Shown: one piece after another, positions 26,771-37,372 of the stretch
Layout of the letters: each line of letters starts with the position of its first letter
Position numbering within the stretch: the stretch's first letter is position 1
DNA from: Thermohalobaculum sp963700775
GTDB taxonomy: Bacteria; Pseudomonadota; Alphaproteobacteria; Rhodobacterales; Rhodobacteraceae
Assembly: GCA_963700775.1 (NCBI GenBank)
Contig: CAVOYU010000009.1
Span: 124,001 to 188,000, forward strand
Direction: 5' to 3'
Length of the DNA stretch: 64,000 bases
Translations under genes and position numbers: made by a program
Notes under the pieces: model-generated
Seen by the model: only the letters and a program-made list of their open reading frames with translations
Database searches by the model: none
Told to the model about the DNA's origin: nothing

Positions 26771-27388
26771 CTAGCGCCCTTCCTCCGCGAGAAGCCGCCG
26801 GTAACGCGCGGTCATCGCCTCGTCGCTCTCGACCGGGCCATCGATCTGCGCATGGTCGCGGATCATCTCGCCCATGGTCGGAACCGGGCGCTCGGCGCGC
26901 CAGCTCTCCGGTTGCCAGAGCTTCGAGCGCAGGAAGGCCTTGGAGCAGTGCAAGAACACCTCCTCGGCCCGCACCCGCAGCACCGTCAGCGGCAGCCGCC
27001 CCTGATTGGCGCAGAGTTCCAGCAGCGCCGGATCGTCATGGATCGTGGCGGTGCCGTTGACGCGCAGGGTCTCGCGCACTCCGGGGATCAGGAAGATCAG
27101 CCCGATGCCCGGATTGGTCAGCAGGTTCCGCATCCCGTCGATGCGGCTGTTGCCGGGCCAGTCGGGGATCAGCAGGTGGCGGTCGTCCTCGACCACCACG
27201 AAACCCGGCCGGTCGCCCTTGGGCGATGCGTCGTGCCCGGTCCCGTCCCCGGTCGCCATCACCAGGAAGGGGCTTGCCGCGATGAAGGCGCGGCAGTGGC
27301 CGTCGAGACGGTCGATCTGCTTCGCCACGGCGCGCGGGTGCGGCGCGCCGTAGATCTCGCGCAGCCGCGCCTCGGTGGTGATCGGCAT
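26771..27388 (-). CDS. PPOX-type FMN-binding protein (pyridoxamine oxidase-like)
   Basis: A 205-residue split-barrel flavoprotein of the pyridoxamine 5'-phosphate oxidase-like group that includes MSMEG_1061-type proteins. FLVMATGDGTGHDASPKGD, GFVVVEDDRHLLIPDWPGNSRIDGMRNLL and IGLIFLIPGVRETLRVNG are the characteristic strands that bind FMN and shape the dimer. The C-terminal HCSKAFLRSKLW is typical of the same group. True PdxH motifs are missing, so a vitamin B6 role is unlikely; F420 or FMN reductase-like activity is possible. It lies 23 bp downstream of grpE on the same strand. Confidence 0.85.
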   Translation of the reverse strand: MPITTEARLREIYGAPHPRAVAKQIDRLDGHCRAFIAASPFLVMATGDGTGHDASPKGDRPGFVVVEDDRHLLIPDWPGNSRIDGMRNLLTNPGIGLIFLIPGVRETLRVNGTATIHDDPALLELCANQGRLPLTVLRVRAEEVFLHCSKAFLRSKLWQPESWRAERPVPTMGEMIRDHAQIDGPVESDEAMTARYRRLLAEEGR

Positions 27389-27411
27389 GGGGTTCGCCTC
27401 CGGCGCTGTCT

Positions 27412-28185
27412 CTAGTCGGCGCCGTCCGCCTGCCGAGCCGCTTCCCGCGCCCCGGTCCCGGCCGAATCGCCTCCCGCGGACTCGCCGCCGCCATCGGCCG
27501 CGGCCGGCGCCGCCTTGGCGACCCCGACCAGGGCCGGGCGCAGCAGGCGGCCGGCGATGGTGAAGCCGGCCTGCATGACCTCGATCACCGTGCCGGGCTC
27601 GGCGCCGGGGATCGGGGCCTCGAACATCGCCTGGTGCAGGTTCGGGTCGAACTTCTCGCCCGCCGCAGGGGTGACCTTCTCGATCCGGTGCTTCGAGAAG
27701 GCGTTCAGCAATTCGCGCCGGGTCAGCTCGACCCCCTCGATGAAGCTCTGTGCCTGATCGCGAAGCCCGTCATCCACGTGGGCCAGCGCCCGGTCGAGAT
27801 TGTCGTAGACCTGCAGCAGGTCGCGGGCGAGGCGGGTGCCGCCGAAGGCCTCGGCATCCTTGCGGTCGCGCTCGGCCCGGCGGCGCACGTTCTCGGTCTC
27901 GGCCAGTGCCCGCAGAAGCTTGTCCCTCAGCTCGGCGGCCTCAGCCTCGAGCCGGGCCGCACGCTCGGCCTCGACCTGTCCGGCGAGGCCGGGCATCAAT
28001 TCGTCGATCGAGGGCCCCGAGGCTCCGGGCTCGACCTCCGGCCCGATTTCAGGCGCGACTCCGGGCCTGACCCCCGGGCCGCCGCCGGCACCCTCCGCCG
28101 GCTTGGCCGGGGTGTCCTGCGGGGTCCTGGCCGCGCCGGCCGCCTTGGAGTCCTCGGCAGGCTTGCGGGCGTTCTCGTCTGACAT
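27412..28185 (-). CDS. grpE: Nucleotide exchange factor GrpE
   Basis: A 257-residue cochaperone that releases ADP from DnaK. An N-terminal, Pro/Ala/Gly-rich disordered region of about 70 residues precedes the long dimer helix (ELRDKLLRALAETENVRRRAERDRKDAE) and the C-terminal beta domain (FDPNLHQAMFEAPIPGAEPGTVIEVMQAGFTIAGRLLRPA), which carries the conserved GrpE signature. The Ala-rich tail after that is longer than usual. Its ATG overlaps the hrcA stop by one base (TGATG), so the two are translated together from the hrcA promoter. Confidence 0.96.
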   Translation of the reverse strand: MSDENARKPAEDSKAAGAARTPQDTPAKPAEGAGGGPGVRPGVAPEIGPEVEPGASGPSIDELMPGLAGQVEAERAARLEAEAAELRDKLLRALAETENVRRRAERDRKDAEAFGGTRLARDLLQVYDNLDRALAHVDDGLRDQAQSFIEGVELTRRELLNAFSKHRIEKVTPAAGEKFDPNLHQAMFEAPIPGAEPGTVIEVMQAGFTIAGRLLRPALVGVAKAAPAAADGGGESAGGDSAGTGAREAARQADGAD

Positions 28186-29270
28186 CAGCTGCCTCTCTTT
28201 TCCTTGACCTTGCCGGTCATCATGCTCCCGACCAGGCGGGCGGTGTAGTCCACGATCGGGACGATGCGGCCGTAGTTCAGCCGGGTGGGTCCGATCACGC
28301 CGATCGCACCGATGACGCGGCGGCTCGAATCCGTGTAGGGCGAAATAACCAAAGACGAGCCCGAGAGCGAGAACAGCTTGTTCTCCGAGCCGATGAAAAC
28401 CCGTACCCCCTCCGCCGCTTTCGCGAGGTCGAGGAGCTGGGCGATGTCGCGCATCGACTCGAGATCGTCGAACAGCTGGCGCATCCGATCCAGCTCGTCG
28501 GCGCCCTGCAGCGGCTCGAGCAGGTTGGCGCGCCCGCGCACGATCAGCCGGTCCGGGCTGCCGCTGCTGCCCTCGGTCCAGAGCGCGACCCCGCGCTCGA
28601 CCAGCCCGGCCGCCAGCGCGTCGAGCTCGCTGCGGCAGGCCTCGATCTGGCCGCCGATCACCGCCTGGGCCTCGGCGAGGGTGCGGCCGCGCAGATGGGC
28701 GTTGAGGAAGTTCGCCGCCTCGCGCATGGCCGATGGGGTGAGGCCCGCCGGCGGGTCGAACACCCGGTTCTCGACAGTGCCGTCCTCGGTCACCAGCACG
28801 GCGAGCGCCCTGTCGGGTCCGAGCGAGATGAATTCCACATGCCGGACCGGCGCGTCGTGCTTCGGCGCGAACACCAGGCTTGCGCAGTGCGAAAGGCCCG
28901 AGAGCAGCGACCCGGCCTCGTCGAGCAGGGTGCCGAGATCGTCGTCCCGTCCGCTCAGCGAGCGCTCGATCTGGGCCCGCTCCTCGACCGAGATCATGCC
29001 GATCTCCAGCACCCCGTCGACGAACAGCCTGAGCCCGAGCTGGGTCGGCACCCGGCCGGCCGAGACGTGGGGGCTGCCGAGCAGGCCAAGCTCCTCGAGG
29101 TCCTGCATGACGTTGCGCACGGTGGCGGGCGAGAGGCTCATGGCGACCGCGCGCGACAGGGTGCGCGAGCCCACCGGCTCGCCGGTGGCGAGGTAGGTTT
29201 CGACCAGCCTGCGAAAGATTTCGCGGCTGCGCTCGTTCAGATCATCGAGGCTCGGTGCGGGTACGGCCAT
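28185..29270 (-). CDS. hrcA: Heat-inducible transcription repressor HrcA
   Basis: A 361-residue repressor that binds CIRCE operators and is kept active by GroEL. An N-terminal winged helix (LNERSREIFRRLVETYLATGEPVGSRTL and SLSPATVRNVMQDLEELGLL) is followed by a GAF-like middle domain and the C-terminal dimer region with VFIGSENKLFSLSGSSLVISPY and GRIVPIVDYTARLVG. The start at 29270 follows AGGATAG. Operon with grpE, divergent from rph as in many alphaproteobacteria. No CIRCE repeat is visible upstream of hrcA or dnaK in this window, so its target is probably groESL elsewhere. Confidence 0.96.
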   Translation of the reverse strand: MAVPAPSLDDLNERSREIFRRLVETYLATGEPVGSRTLSRAVAMSLSPATVRNVMQDLEELGLLGSPHVSAGRVPTQLGLRLFVDGVLEIGMISVEERAQIERSLSGRDDDLGTLLDEAGSLLSGLSHCASLVFAPKHDAPVRHVEFISLGPDRALAVLVTEDGTVENRVFDPPAGLTPSAMREAANFLNAHLRGRTLAEAQAVIGGQIEACRSELDALAAGLVERGVALWTEGSSGSPDRLIVRGRANLLEPLQGADELDRMRQLFDDLESMRDIAQLLDLAKAAEGVRVFIGSENKLFSLSGSSLVISPYTDSSRRVIGAIGVIGPTRLNYGRIVPIVDYTARLVGSMMTGKVKEKRGS

Positions 29271-29457
29271 GCACTATCCTGTCCGATCTTTCCCTATCAC
29301 ATGCCGGTTTCGGTCGCGCTACACCTAATAATGCGCGTGCGGCGGGTCAATTCCGCGGCGAACCGCAGCCGTTGCGCTGGACGGGCCGCCGGCCGGCGGC
29401 TAAACACGCTCCGACCATTCAGACCTCATCGACCTTGCCAACCAGACGGAGATTATC

Positions 29458-30168
29458 ATGCGCCCTTCGGGCCGCCGCGCCGACGAGATGCGCCGCGTTA
29501 CCATCGAAACCGGGGTCAGCCGCCACGCCGAAGGCTCGGCGCTGATCCGCTTCGGCGACACCCATGTGCTCTGCACCGCCTCGATCGACGAGAAGGCGCC
29601 GCCGTTCCTGCGCAACTCCGGGCTCGGCTGGGTAACCGCGGAGTACGGCATGCTGCCGCGCGCTACCAACACCCGCAACCGGCGCGAGGCGAAGAACGGC
29701 CAGAGCGGCCGGACCCAGGAGATCCAGCGCCTGATCGGCCGGGCGCTGCGCGCCGGAACCGACCGGGTGGTGATGGGCGAGCGGCAGATCGTCATCGACT
29801 GCGACGTGCTGCAGGCCGATGGCGGCACCCGCACCGCCTCGATCACCGGCGGCTGGGTGGCGCTCAGGCTGGCGGCCGAGAGGCTGGTGGCGGCGAAGGA
29901 GTGCATCGAGAATCCGATCAGCCAGCACATCGCCGCGGTGTCCTGCGGGGTACATGGCGGTCAGGTGGTGCTGGACCTCGACTATGCGGAGGACTCGGAC
30001 GCCGGCACCGACGCCAACTTCGTCATGACCGGCGAGGGCGGCATGGTCGAGGTGCAGGCCTCGGCCGAGGGCGCCACATTCTCCGAGCAGGAGTTCCACG
30101 ACATGCTGGCACTGGCCAAGAAGGGCGTCGGCGAGCTGGTCGCGGCGCAGAAGGCGGCGCTGGGGTGA
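29458..30168 (+). CDS. rph: Ribonuclease PH
   Basis: A 236-residue phosphorolytic 3'-5' exoribonuclease that trims tRNA precursors. RPSGRRADEMRRVTIETGVSRHAEGS, THVLCTASIDE, GWVTAEYGMLPRATNTRNRREA and GRTQEIQRLIGRALRA are the conserved RNase PH segments, the Arg-rich ones binding RNA and phosphate. ECIENPISQHIAAVSCGV follows. The length is standard. It opens a tightly packed run with rdgB, ridA, a small membrane protein, hemW and ybaN, and is divergent from hrcA. Confidence 0.97.
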   Translation: MRPSGRRADEMRRVTIETGVSRHAEGSALIRFGDTHVLCTASIDEKAPPFLRNSGLGWVTAEYGMLPRATNTRNRREAKNGQSGRTQEIQRLIGRALRAGTDRVVMGERQIVIDCDVLQADGGTRTASITGGWVALRLAAERLVAAKECIENPISQHIAAVSCGVHGGQVVLDLDYAEDSDAGTDANFVMTGEGGMVEVQASAEGATFSEQEFHDMLALAKKGVGELVAAQKAALG

Positions 30169-30779
30169 GACGGGCCTTCCGCGAGCCGCGGCTCGTCGTC
30201 GCCTCGCACAACCCTGGCAAGGTGCGCGAGATCGGCGAGCTGCTCGGGCCCTTCGGGGTGGCGACGGTCTCGGCCGGCGAACTCGGCCTTCCCGAACCCG
30301 AGGAGACGGAGACGACTTTCGAGGGCAACGCCCGGCTGAAGGCGCACGCGGCCGCCTCCGCCTCAGGCTCTCCGGCGCTGGCCGACGACAGCGGCCTCGC
30401 CGTCGAGGCGCTGGGCGGAGAGCCCGGCATCTATTCGGCGCGCTGGGCCGAGACGCCGGGCGTGCGGGACTTCGGCCATGCCATGCGGACGGTCTGGGAC
30501 CGGCTCGAGGCCGCCGCGGCGCCGGAGCCACGCCGGGCCGCGTTCATGTGCGCCTTGACGCTCGCATGGCCGGACGGGCATGACGAGACGTTCCTCGGGC
30601 GCTGCGACGGCCACCTTGTCTGGCCGCCCCGCGGCGCGAATGGCTTCGGGTACGATCCAATGTTCGTCGCCGTTGGAAATTCACTGACGTTCGGCGAGAT
30701 GCAGCCGGCCGCCAAGCACGCGATCAGCCACCGGGCCGACGCGTTCCGGCAGCTCGTCGCTGCCTGTTTCCAGACCTGA
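30165..30779 (+). CDS. rdgB: RdgB/HAM1-type non-canonical purine NTP pyrophosphatase
   Basis: A 204-residue house-cleaning enzyme that hydrolyses ITP, dITP and XTP to keep hypoxanthine out of nucleic acids. LVVASHNPGKVREI binds the triphosphate; ETETTFEGNARLKA, LADDSGLAVEALGGEPGIYSARWA and PRGANGFGYDPMF are the remaining HAM1 motifs. GTG 30165 overlaps the rph stop (GTGA), implying translational coupling, and gives the usual short N-terminus before the first strand. rph-rdgB-hemW linkage is standard in alphaproteobacteria. Confidence 0.96.
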   Translation: MRRAFREPRLVVASHNPGKVREIGELLGPFGVATVSAGELGLPEPEETETTFEGNARLKAHAAASASGSPALADDSGLAVEALGGEPGIYSARWAETPGVRDFGHAMRTVWDRLEAAAAPEPRRAAFMCALTLAWPDGHDETFLGRCDGHLVWPPRGANGFGYDPMFVAVGNSLTFGEMQPAAKHAISHRADAFRQLVAACFQT

Positions 30780-30792
30780 TCGGGAGGCCGCC

Positions 30793-31182
30793 ATGACCCG
30801 CCGCCTGATTTCGACCGGCTCGCCCTTCGAGGCGAGATACGCCTATTCCCGCGCGCTGGTGCAGGGCGACTGGTGCTTCGTCTCCGGCACCACGGGCTAC
30901 GACTACCGGACCATGACCATGCCCGAGACCGCGCTCGAACAGGCGCGCAACGCCTTCCGCACCATCGCCGGGGTCCTGCGCGAGGCCGGATTCTCGTTGG
31001 CGGACACGGTGCGCGTGCAGTACACGATCACCGACCCTTCGATTCAGGAGGAGATCGCGCCGGCGCTGGAGGAGGCCCTCGGCGAGGTCCGTCCCGCGGG
31101 GACGATGGTGGTTGCGGGCCTGGTGGAACCGGCGATGAAAGTCGAGATCGAGGTCACGGCGATGAGGCAGGCGTCGCGATGA
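30793..31182 (+). CDS. RidA family protein
   Basis: A 129-residue YjgF/YER057c/UK114 trimeric protein. RidA enzymes deaminate reactive enamine/imine intermediates such as 2-aminoacrylate. The core SALVQGDWCFVSGTTG-like strand-turn, ARNAFRTIAGVLREAGFSLADTVRVQYTITD, and the C-terminal MVVAGLVEPAMKVEIEVTA are visible. The catalytic Arg seen in archetypal RidA just before the final strand is not obvious, so it may belong to another Rid subgroup. GGGAGG precedes ATG 30793. Its stop overlaps the next start (ATGA). Confidence 0.88.
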   Translation: MTRRLISTGSPFEARYAYSRALVQGDWCFVSGTTGYDYRTMTMPETALEQARNAFRTIAGVLREAGFSLADTVRVQYTITDPSIQEEIAPALEEALGEVRPAGTMVVAGLVEPAMKVEIEVTAMRQASR

Positions 31183-31346
31183 GCAGTCCCGACCGCAACG
31201 CCTTCGCGCGGCGCAATGCCACCTGGCTGATCCCGGCCTTCGGTGCCGTGCTGCTGGTTGGCATCCTCTCCGTGAACCTCTTCGCCATGGCCGGCGGGCT
31301 CCTGGGGCTCGCCTGGATCGCCTGGGGGGTCTGGATCAGCCGATGA
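31179..31346 (+). CDS. Small membrane protein between ridA and hemW
   Basis: A 55-residue protein with a basic N-terminus (SSPDRNAFARRNATW) and two short hydrophobic helices (about residues 16-34 and 37-52). Its start overlaps the RidA stop and its stop overlaps the HemW start, each by ATGA, so it is locked into the operon by translational coupling. The composition fits a small inner-membrane protein. I do not recognise a family and can give no function. Confidence 0.65.
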   Translation: MSSPDRNAFARRNATWLIPAFGAVLLVGILSVNLFAMAGGLLGLAWIAWGVWISR

Positions 31347-32524
31347 ACGGAATCCGCCCGCCCGGCCTGGCGGCCGACTGGCAGGCGGGCGGCTTCGGGC
31401 TCTACATCCACTGGCCGTTCTGCCTCGCGAAGTGCCCCTATTGCGACTTCAACTCCCATGTGTCGCGCAGCGTCGACCATGCCGCCTGGCGCACCGCCCT
31501 GGTGGCCGAGATGCGCCACATGCGCGCGCTGACCGGGCCGCGCCGGCTCGACACCCTGTTCTTCGGCGGCGGCACGCCGAGTCTGATGGAACCGGAAACG
31601 GTCGCGGCGCTGACCGGCGAGGCGGCGCGGCTCTGGGACCTCGCCCCCGGCGCCGAGGTCACGCTCGAGGCTAACCCGACCAGCGCCGAGGCGGCGAAGT
31701 TCCGCGCCTATGCCGGCGCCGGGGTCAATCGCCTCTCGATGGGGGTGCAGGCGCTGAACGACGCCGACCTCAAGGCGCTCGGCCGGATGCACACGGCGGC
31801 CGAGGCCCGCGCCGCATTCGACGTGGCGCGCGCGGCCTTTCCCCGGGTCAGCTTCGACCTCATCTATGCCCGTATGGGACAGACGGTCGCTGCCTGGGAG
31901 GCGGAGCTCGGCGCGGCGCTGGCCATGGCGGTGGACCATTTCTCGCTTTACCAGCTCACCATCGAGCCCGGCACCCGCTTCGGCGAGCTCTACGAGCTCG
32001 GCAGGCTGAAGGTTCCCGCCGACGAGGTCGCGGCGGAGATGTACGAGCTGACCCGAGCGATGACCGAGGATGCGGGGCTGCCGGGCTACGAGATCTCGAA
32101 CCATGCCCGCCGGGGCGCCGAGAGCCGGCACAACCTGGTCTACTGGCGCTATGGCGACTATGCGGGCATCGGGCCTGGGGCGCACGGGCGGCTCACCCTG
32201 GAGGACGGCACGCGGGTAGCGACGGTGACCGCCCGCGATCCCGCCGCCTGGCTCGGCCGGGTCGGCGACCGAGGCCACGGCGTGGTCGAGCAGGGCGCGG
32301 TCGCGCCCGCCGAGCAGGCGACCGAATATATGCTGATGGCGATGCGCCTGGCCGAAGGCGCCGACCCGGCGCGCTACCGGGCGCTCGCCGGCGCGGCCCT
32401 GCCCGCGGAGCGGATCGCGGCACTGGAAGGAGACGGGCTGGTCTGCCGGCCGGGCGGGCGGCTGGCGGCGACCCCCGCGGGCCGGATCGTGCTCAACCGC
32501 GTGCTGGCCGAGCTCTTGGCATGA
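31343..32524 (+). CDS. hemW: HemW heme chaperone (radical SAM, HemN-like)
   Basis: A 393-residue radical-SAM protein. GLYIHWPFCLAKCPYCDFNSH carries C-x3-C-x2-C with Asp-Phe after it, the HemW form, and the fourth Cys of HemN is absent. GGGTPSLM, LEANPTSAE and GVNRLSMGVQALND follow. The N-terminal segment needed for coproporphyrinogen oxidation is missing, so it is assigned as HemW, which inserts heme into respiratory proteins, rather than an oxidase. Position downstream of rph and rdgB is the normal HemW context. Coupled to its neighbours by ATGA overlaps on both sides. Confidence 0.93.
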   Translation: MNGIRPPGLAADWQAGGFGLYIHWPFCLAKCPYCDFNSHVSRSVDHAAWRTALVAEMRHMRALTGPRRLDTLFFGGGTPSLMEPETVAALTGEAARLWDLAPGAEVTLEANPTSAEAAKFRAYAGAGVNRLSMGVQALNDADLKALGRMHTAAEARAAFDVARAAFPRVSFDLIYARMGQTVAAWEAELGAALAMAVDHFSLYQLTIEPGTRFGELYELGRLKVPADEVAAEMYELTRAMTEDAGLPGYEISNHARRGAESRHNLVYWRYGDYAGIGPGAHGRLTLEDGTRVATVTARDPAAWLGRVGDRGHGVVEQGAVAPAEQATEYMLMAMRLAEGADPARYRALAGAALPAERIAALEGDGLVCRPGGRLAATPAGRIVLNRVLAELLA

Positions 32525-32889
32525 CCCGGCTCATCTGGAACGCCTGCGGCCTGATCTTCGTCGGCATCGGCATCGTCGGCGCCTTCGTGCCGCTGCTGCC
32601 CACAGTGGTGTTCATGCTGGTCGCGGCCTTCTGCTTCGCCCGCGGCTCGCCGCGTCTGCACGACTGGCTCCTGAACCACCGCCAGTTCGGCCCGCCGATC
32701 CGCGACTGGCGCGAGAACGGCGCCATCCGCCGCCCGGCCAAGCGCATGGCCATGGCGGCGATCGCGCTCAGCTTCGTACTGTCGCTCGGGCTCGGCGCCA
32801 AGGTCTGGGTGCTGGGCCTCCAGGCGCTGGCGCTGGGGGCGGTCAGCGTGTTCATCCTGACCCGGCCGGAGGGGCCGCGAGACCGGTAG
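32521..32889 (+). CDS. ybaN: YbaN/DUF454-family inner-membrane protein
   Basis: A 122-residue membrane protein of the DUF454 (YbaN) family. CGLIFVGIGIVGAFVPLLPT is the conserved first helix, FCFARGSPRLHDWLLNHRQFGPPIRDWRENGAI the cytoplasmic loop, and MAAIALSFVLSLGL plus LGAVSVFIL the last helices. Function is unknown for the family. Its start overlaps the hemW stop (ATGA), so it ends the rph operon. The GC-rich run stops here; the following 185 bp are lower in GC. Confidence 0.85.
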   Translation: MTRLIWNACGLIFVGIGIVGAFVPLLPTVVFMLVAAFCFARGSPRLHDWLLNHRQFGPPIRDWRENGAIRRPAKRMAMAAIALSFVLSLGLGAKVWVLGLQALALGAVSVFILTRPEGPRDR

Positions 32890-33074
32890 GGTGGAGTATG
32901 TGGCGGAGCGGATGACCGCTTGGAGCCCTTCGCGATCATTCGTTCAACGCCGCTCGAACGCACGGTGGCCGAGAGCGACCACCGCCCACGCCATGCAGTC
33001 AACCTTTTCGGACAGTTTCCTGTTTATATCGTAGAAGCCATGATAAAATGCTCGTGGCCGCAGGAGATGTCCGA

Positions 33075-33545
33075 ATGTCGAATTTCTCCCGGATCTTTGG
33101 CCCCGCAGCGCTGGCGGTGGCGTCCCTTGCCGTCAGCATGACGCCCGCGCCAGGAGCGGACTGCGAGGAGTTGGCCCTGAGCTTCGTTGAACGGCCGCTG
33201 AACGATCACATTGTTGACGTCGGATACCCCGACCAAGACAGCTTGGGCGACCTGATGGTCTGGGCAAACAAAGTCTATGATCAGGGCAATGCCGCCGAGG
33301 TGGGTGACGACAGCGGCTGGTGCATCCGGACGGCCGTGGGCAGGTCGTGGGAATGCACCTTCACAGTGTCTCTGGCGGAGGGGCACATCACTGCGGCGGG
33401 CACTGCTATTGATCGCACAGACTCGATCTTCGCGGTGGTCGGCGGCACTGGAAACTTTCTTGGCATGACGGGCCAAATGACCTGGTTGGTACAGGATCAG
33501 GGCGGGCTATACCGTTTCGAGTACAAGCTCCGGCGGTGTCAGTAG
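33075..33545 (+). CDS. Small exported protein, allene-oxide-cyclase/dirigent-like barrel
   Basis: A 156-residue exported protein with a signal peptide of about 27 residues (ending TPAPGA|DC). The mature part, with WCIRTAVGRSWECTFTVSL, GHITAAGT and FAVVGGTGNFLGMTGQMTW, matches the allene oxide cyclase/dirigent-like beta-barrel pattern in which a GGTGxFxGxxG turn is a hallmark. Four cysteines (two near the signal cleavage/early barrel, one mid, one three residues from the end region) could make two disulfides. ATG 33075 follows CAGGAG by 8 bp. Base composition is clearly less GC-rich than its neighbours, suggesting recent acquisition. No biochemical role is inferred. Confidence 0.7.
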   Translation: MSNFSRIFGPAALAVASLAVSMTPAPGADCEELALSFVERPLNDHIVDVGYPDQDSLGDLMVWANKVYDQGNAAEVGDDSGWCIRTAVGRSWECTFTVSLAEGHITAAGTAIDRTDSIFAVVGGTGNFLGMTGQMTWLVQDQGGLYRFEYKLRRCQ

Positions 33546-33652
33546 TCACCACGATCTGACCGAAATCCGTCGCGCTCGGTCATCCGACCGGCATGCTTGG
33601 ATGACCGCGCCGTCCCGCACAGCAGACCTTGACAAATCTGAGAAGGCTGCGC

Positions 33653-33667
33653 GTCCCAATATGGGAC
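33653..33667. promoter_or_regulatory. Palindrome GTCCCA-ATA-TGGGAC downstream of the exported-protein gene
   Basis: A perfect 6-bp inverted repeat with a 3-base centre, embedded in AT-rich sequence between two convergent genes. A perfect TTGACA sits 19 bp before it (33629-33634) but no -10 is well spaced. It may be an operator-like relic or a weak stem. Confidence 0.35.
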
Positions 33668-33708
33668 ACATTAGAAATTTCCCTTTAAATTCAGACAGGA
33701 AACACCCC

Positions 33709-33722
33709 GTCCGCACGCGGAC
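33709..33722 (-). terminator. Hairpin just after the mutS stop
   Basis: GTCCGC and GCGGAC are separated by two bases and lie about 10 bp past the mutS stop on the minus strand. The run after it (GGGGTGTTTCC) is only partly T-rich, so this is a possible rather than certain terminator. Confidence 0.4.
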
Positions 33723-33732
33723 ACCGGCGCGA

Positions 33733-36399
<2,667 letters not shown>

Positions 36400-36546
36400 T
36401 CCCGCCTTCCGGATTCGGCCTCGCCGGCGCCGCCTCGATAGCACGGGCAGGCGCGGATGGGGAAATCCCGCGTGACGGAAAGATTCGCCGCTCCGGCGGG
36501 CAGAATCGTCCGACAATCCGGTTGCGACTCCCCGAAGCTTGGTGCA

Positions 36547-36556
36547 TGGTATACCA
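36547..36556. promoter_or_regulatory. GntR operator TGGTATACCA upstream of the oxalate regulator
   Basis: A perfect 10-bp palindrome 74 bp upstream of the regulator's TTG start. CTTGGT (36538-36543) and ACCAAG (36553-36558) add a second overlapping inverted repeat. It fits the TNGTNNNACNA-like sites of GntR/FadR-subfamily proteins, and the same 10-mer precedes the transporter gene at 44102. A weak -35 TTGCGA at 36522-36527 would put the site over the -10. Autoregulation is inferred. Confidence 0.65.
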
Positions 36557-36629
36557 AGAACATCGGCACTGGCATGACGAGCGTCCGCAGCGGAAGCGGC
36601 CACCGCCTGGAGCCGATGGGGAGGAAGAC

Positions 36630-37340
36630 TTGGGTAAGACCCTCGATCTCAAGCCGGTAGACGGCTCCTTCAGCCTGAAGGAGCACATCTACGACGTGCT
36701 CAAGACCAGCATCATGAATCTCGACATCTACGACCCGGACACCAACCTTCGCATGGACGAGCGCACGCTGGCCGATCAGCTGGGGATCAGCCGCACCCCG
36801 ATCCGCGAGGCGATCATGCGCCTCGAGCAGGAAGGATTTGTCGAGATCGCGCCGCGCCGCGGAGTCTACATCAAGCGCAAGAACCTGGACGAGATCCTGG
36901 AGATGATCACGGTCTGGGCGGCGCTCGAGAGCATGGCCGCCCGCCTCGCCTGCGAGCGGGCGAGCGACGAGGAGATCGCCCGGCTCCGCCGCATCGCCGC
37001 GCCCTTCAACAAGGACAAGGCGAAGGCGCAGATGAGCGAGTACTCCGAGGCCAACATCGAGTTCCACCTCTGCGTCCTCGGCCTCTCGAAGTGCCAGATG
37101 CTGCAGGATATCGCCAGGGGCCTGTTCACCCATCTGAAGGCGGTGCGCCGCAAGGCGCTGAGCGATTCCACCCGGGCCGACCGGTCGGTGGTGGACCACA
37201 TGAACATCATCCAGGCGATCGAGGAGCGGAACGCCGAGTTGGCGTCCGACCTCGTGCGCGAGCACACGTTCCGGCTGCACGACTACATCCGCCGCAGCTG
37301 GAAGCGGATCGCCGGCCCTGCCGAACAGGCCGTGGGCTGA
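36630..37340 (+). CDS. GntR/FCD-family regulator of the oxalate locus
   Basis: A 236-residue regulator. The winged helix lies at about residues 15-75 (LKEHIYDVLKTSIMN, RTLADQLGISRTPIREAIMRLEQEGFVEIAPRRGVYI), followed by an FCD all-helical ligand domain with the usual metal/ligand pattern (ESMAARLACE, EANIEFHLCVLGLS, VVDHMNIIQAI, REHTFRLHDYI). The start is TTG 36630, chosen because GGGGAGGAAGAC directly precedes it and no ATG fits. It sits 32 bp before oxc. Shared TGGTATACCA palindromes before it and before the transporter suggest it controls both. The ligand, perhaps oxalate, oxalyl-CoA or formyl-CoA, is inference. Confidence 0.88.
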   Translation: MGKTLDLKPVDGSFSLKEHIYDVLKTSIMNLDIYDPDTNLRMDERTLADQLGISRTPIREAIMRLEQEGFVEIAPRRGVYIKRKNLDEILEMITVWAALESMAARLACERASDEEIARLRRIAAPFNKDKAKAQMSEYSEANIEFHLCVLGLSKCQMLQDIARGLFTHLKAVRRKALSDSTRADRSVVDHMNIIQAIEERNAELASDLVREHTFRLHDYIRRSWKRIAGPAEQAVG

Positions 37341-37372
37341 GCCGGAAATTCCGAGCCGAGGGGAGAGAACGC

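Noticed and set aside
36400..36603. N-terminal extension of mutS
   Set aside because: The frame is open, but the upstream part lacks MutS similarity and the conserved start MNERPETG has normal spacing; this DNA is the control region of the oxalate regulator.
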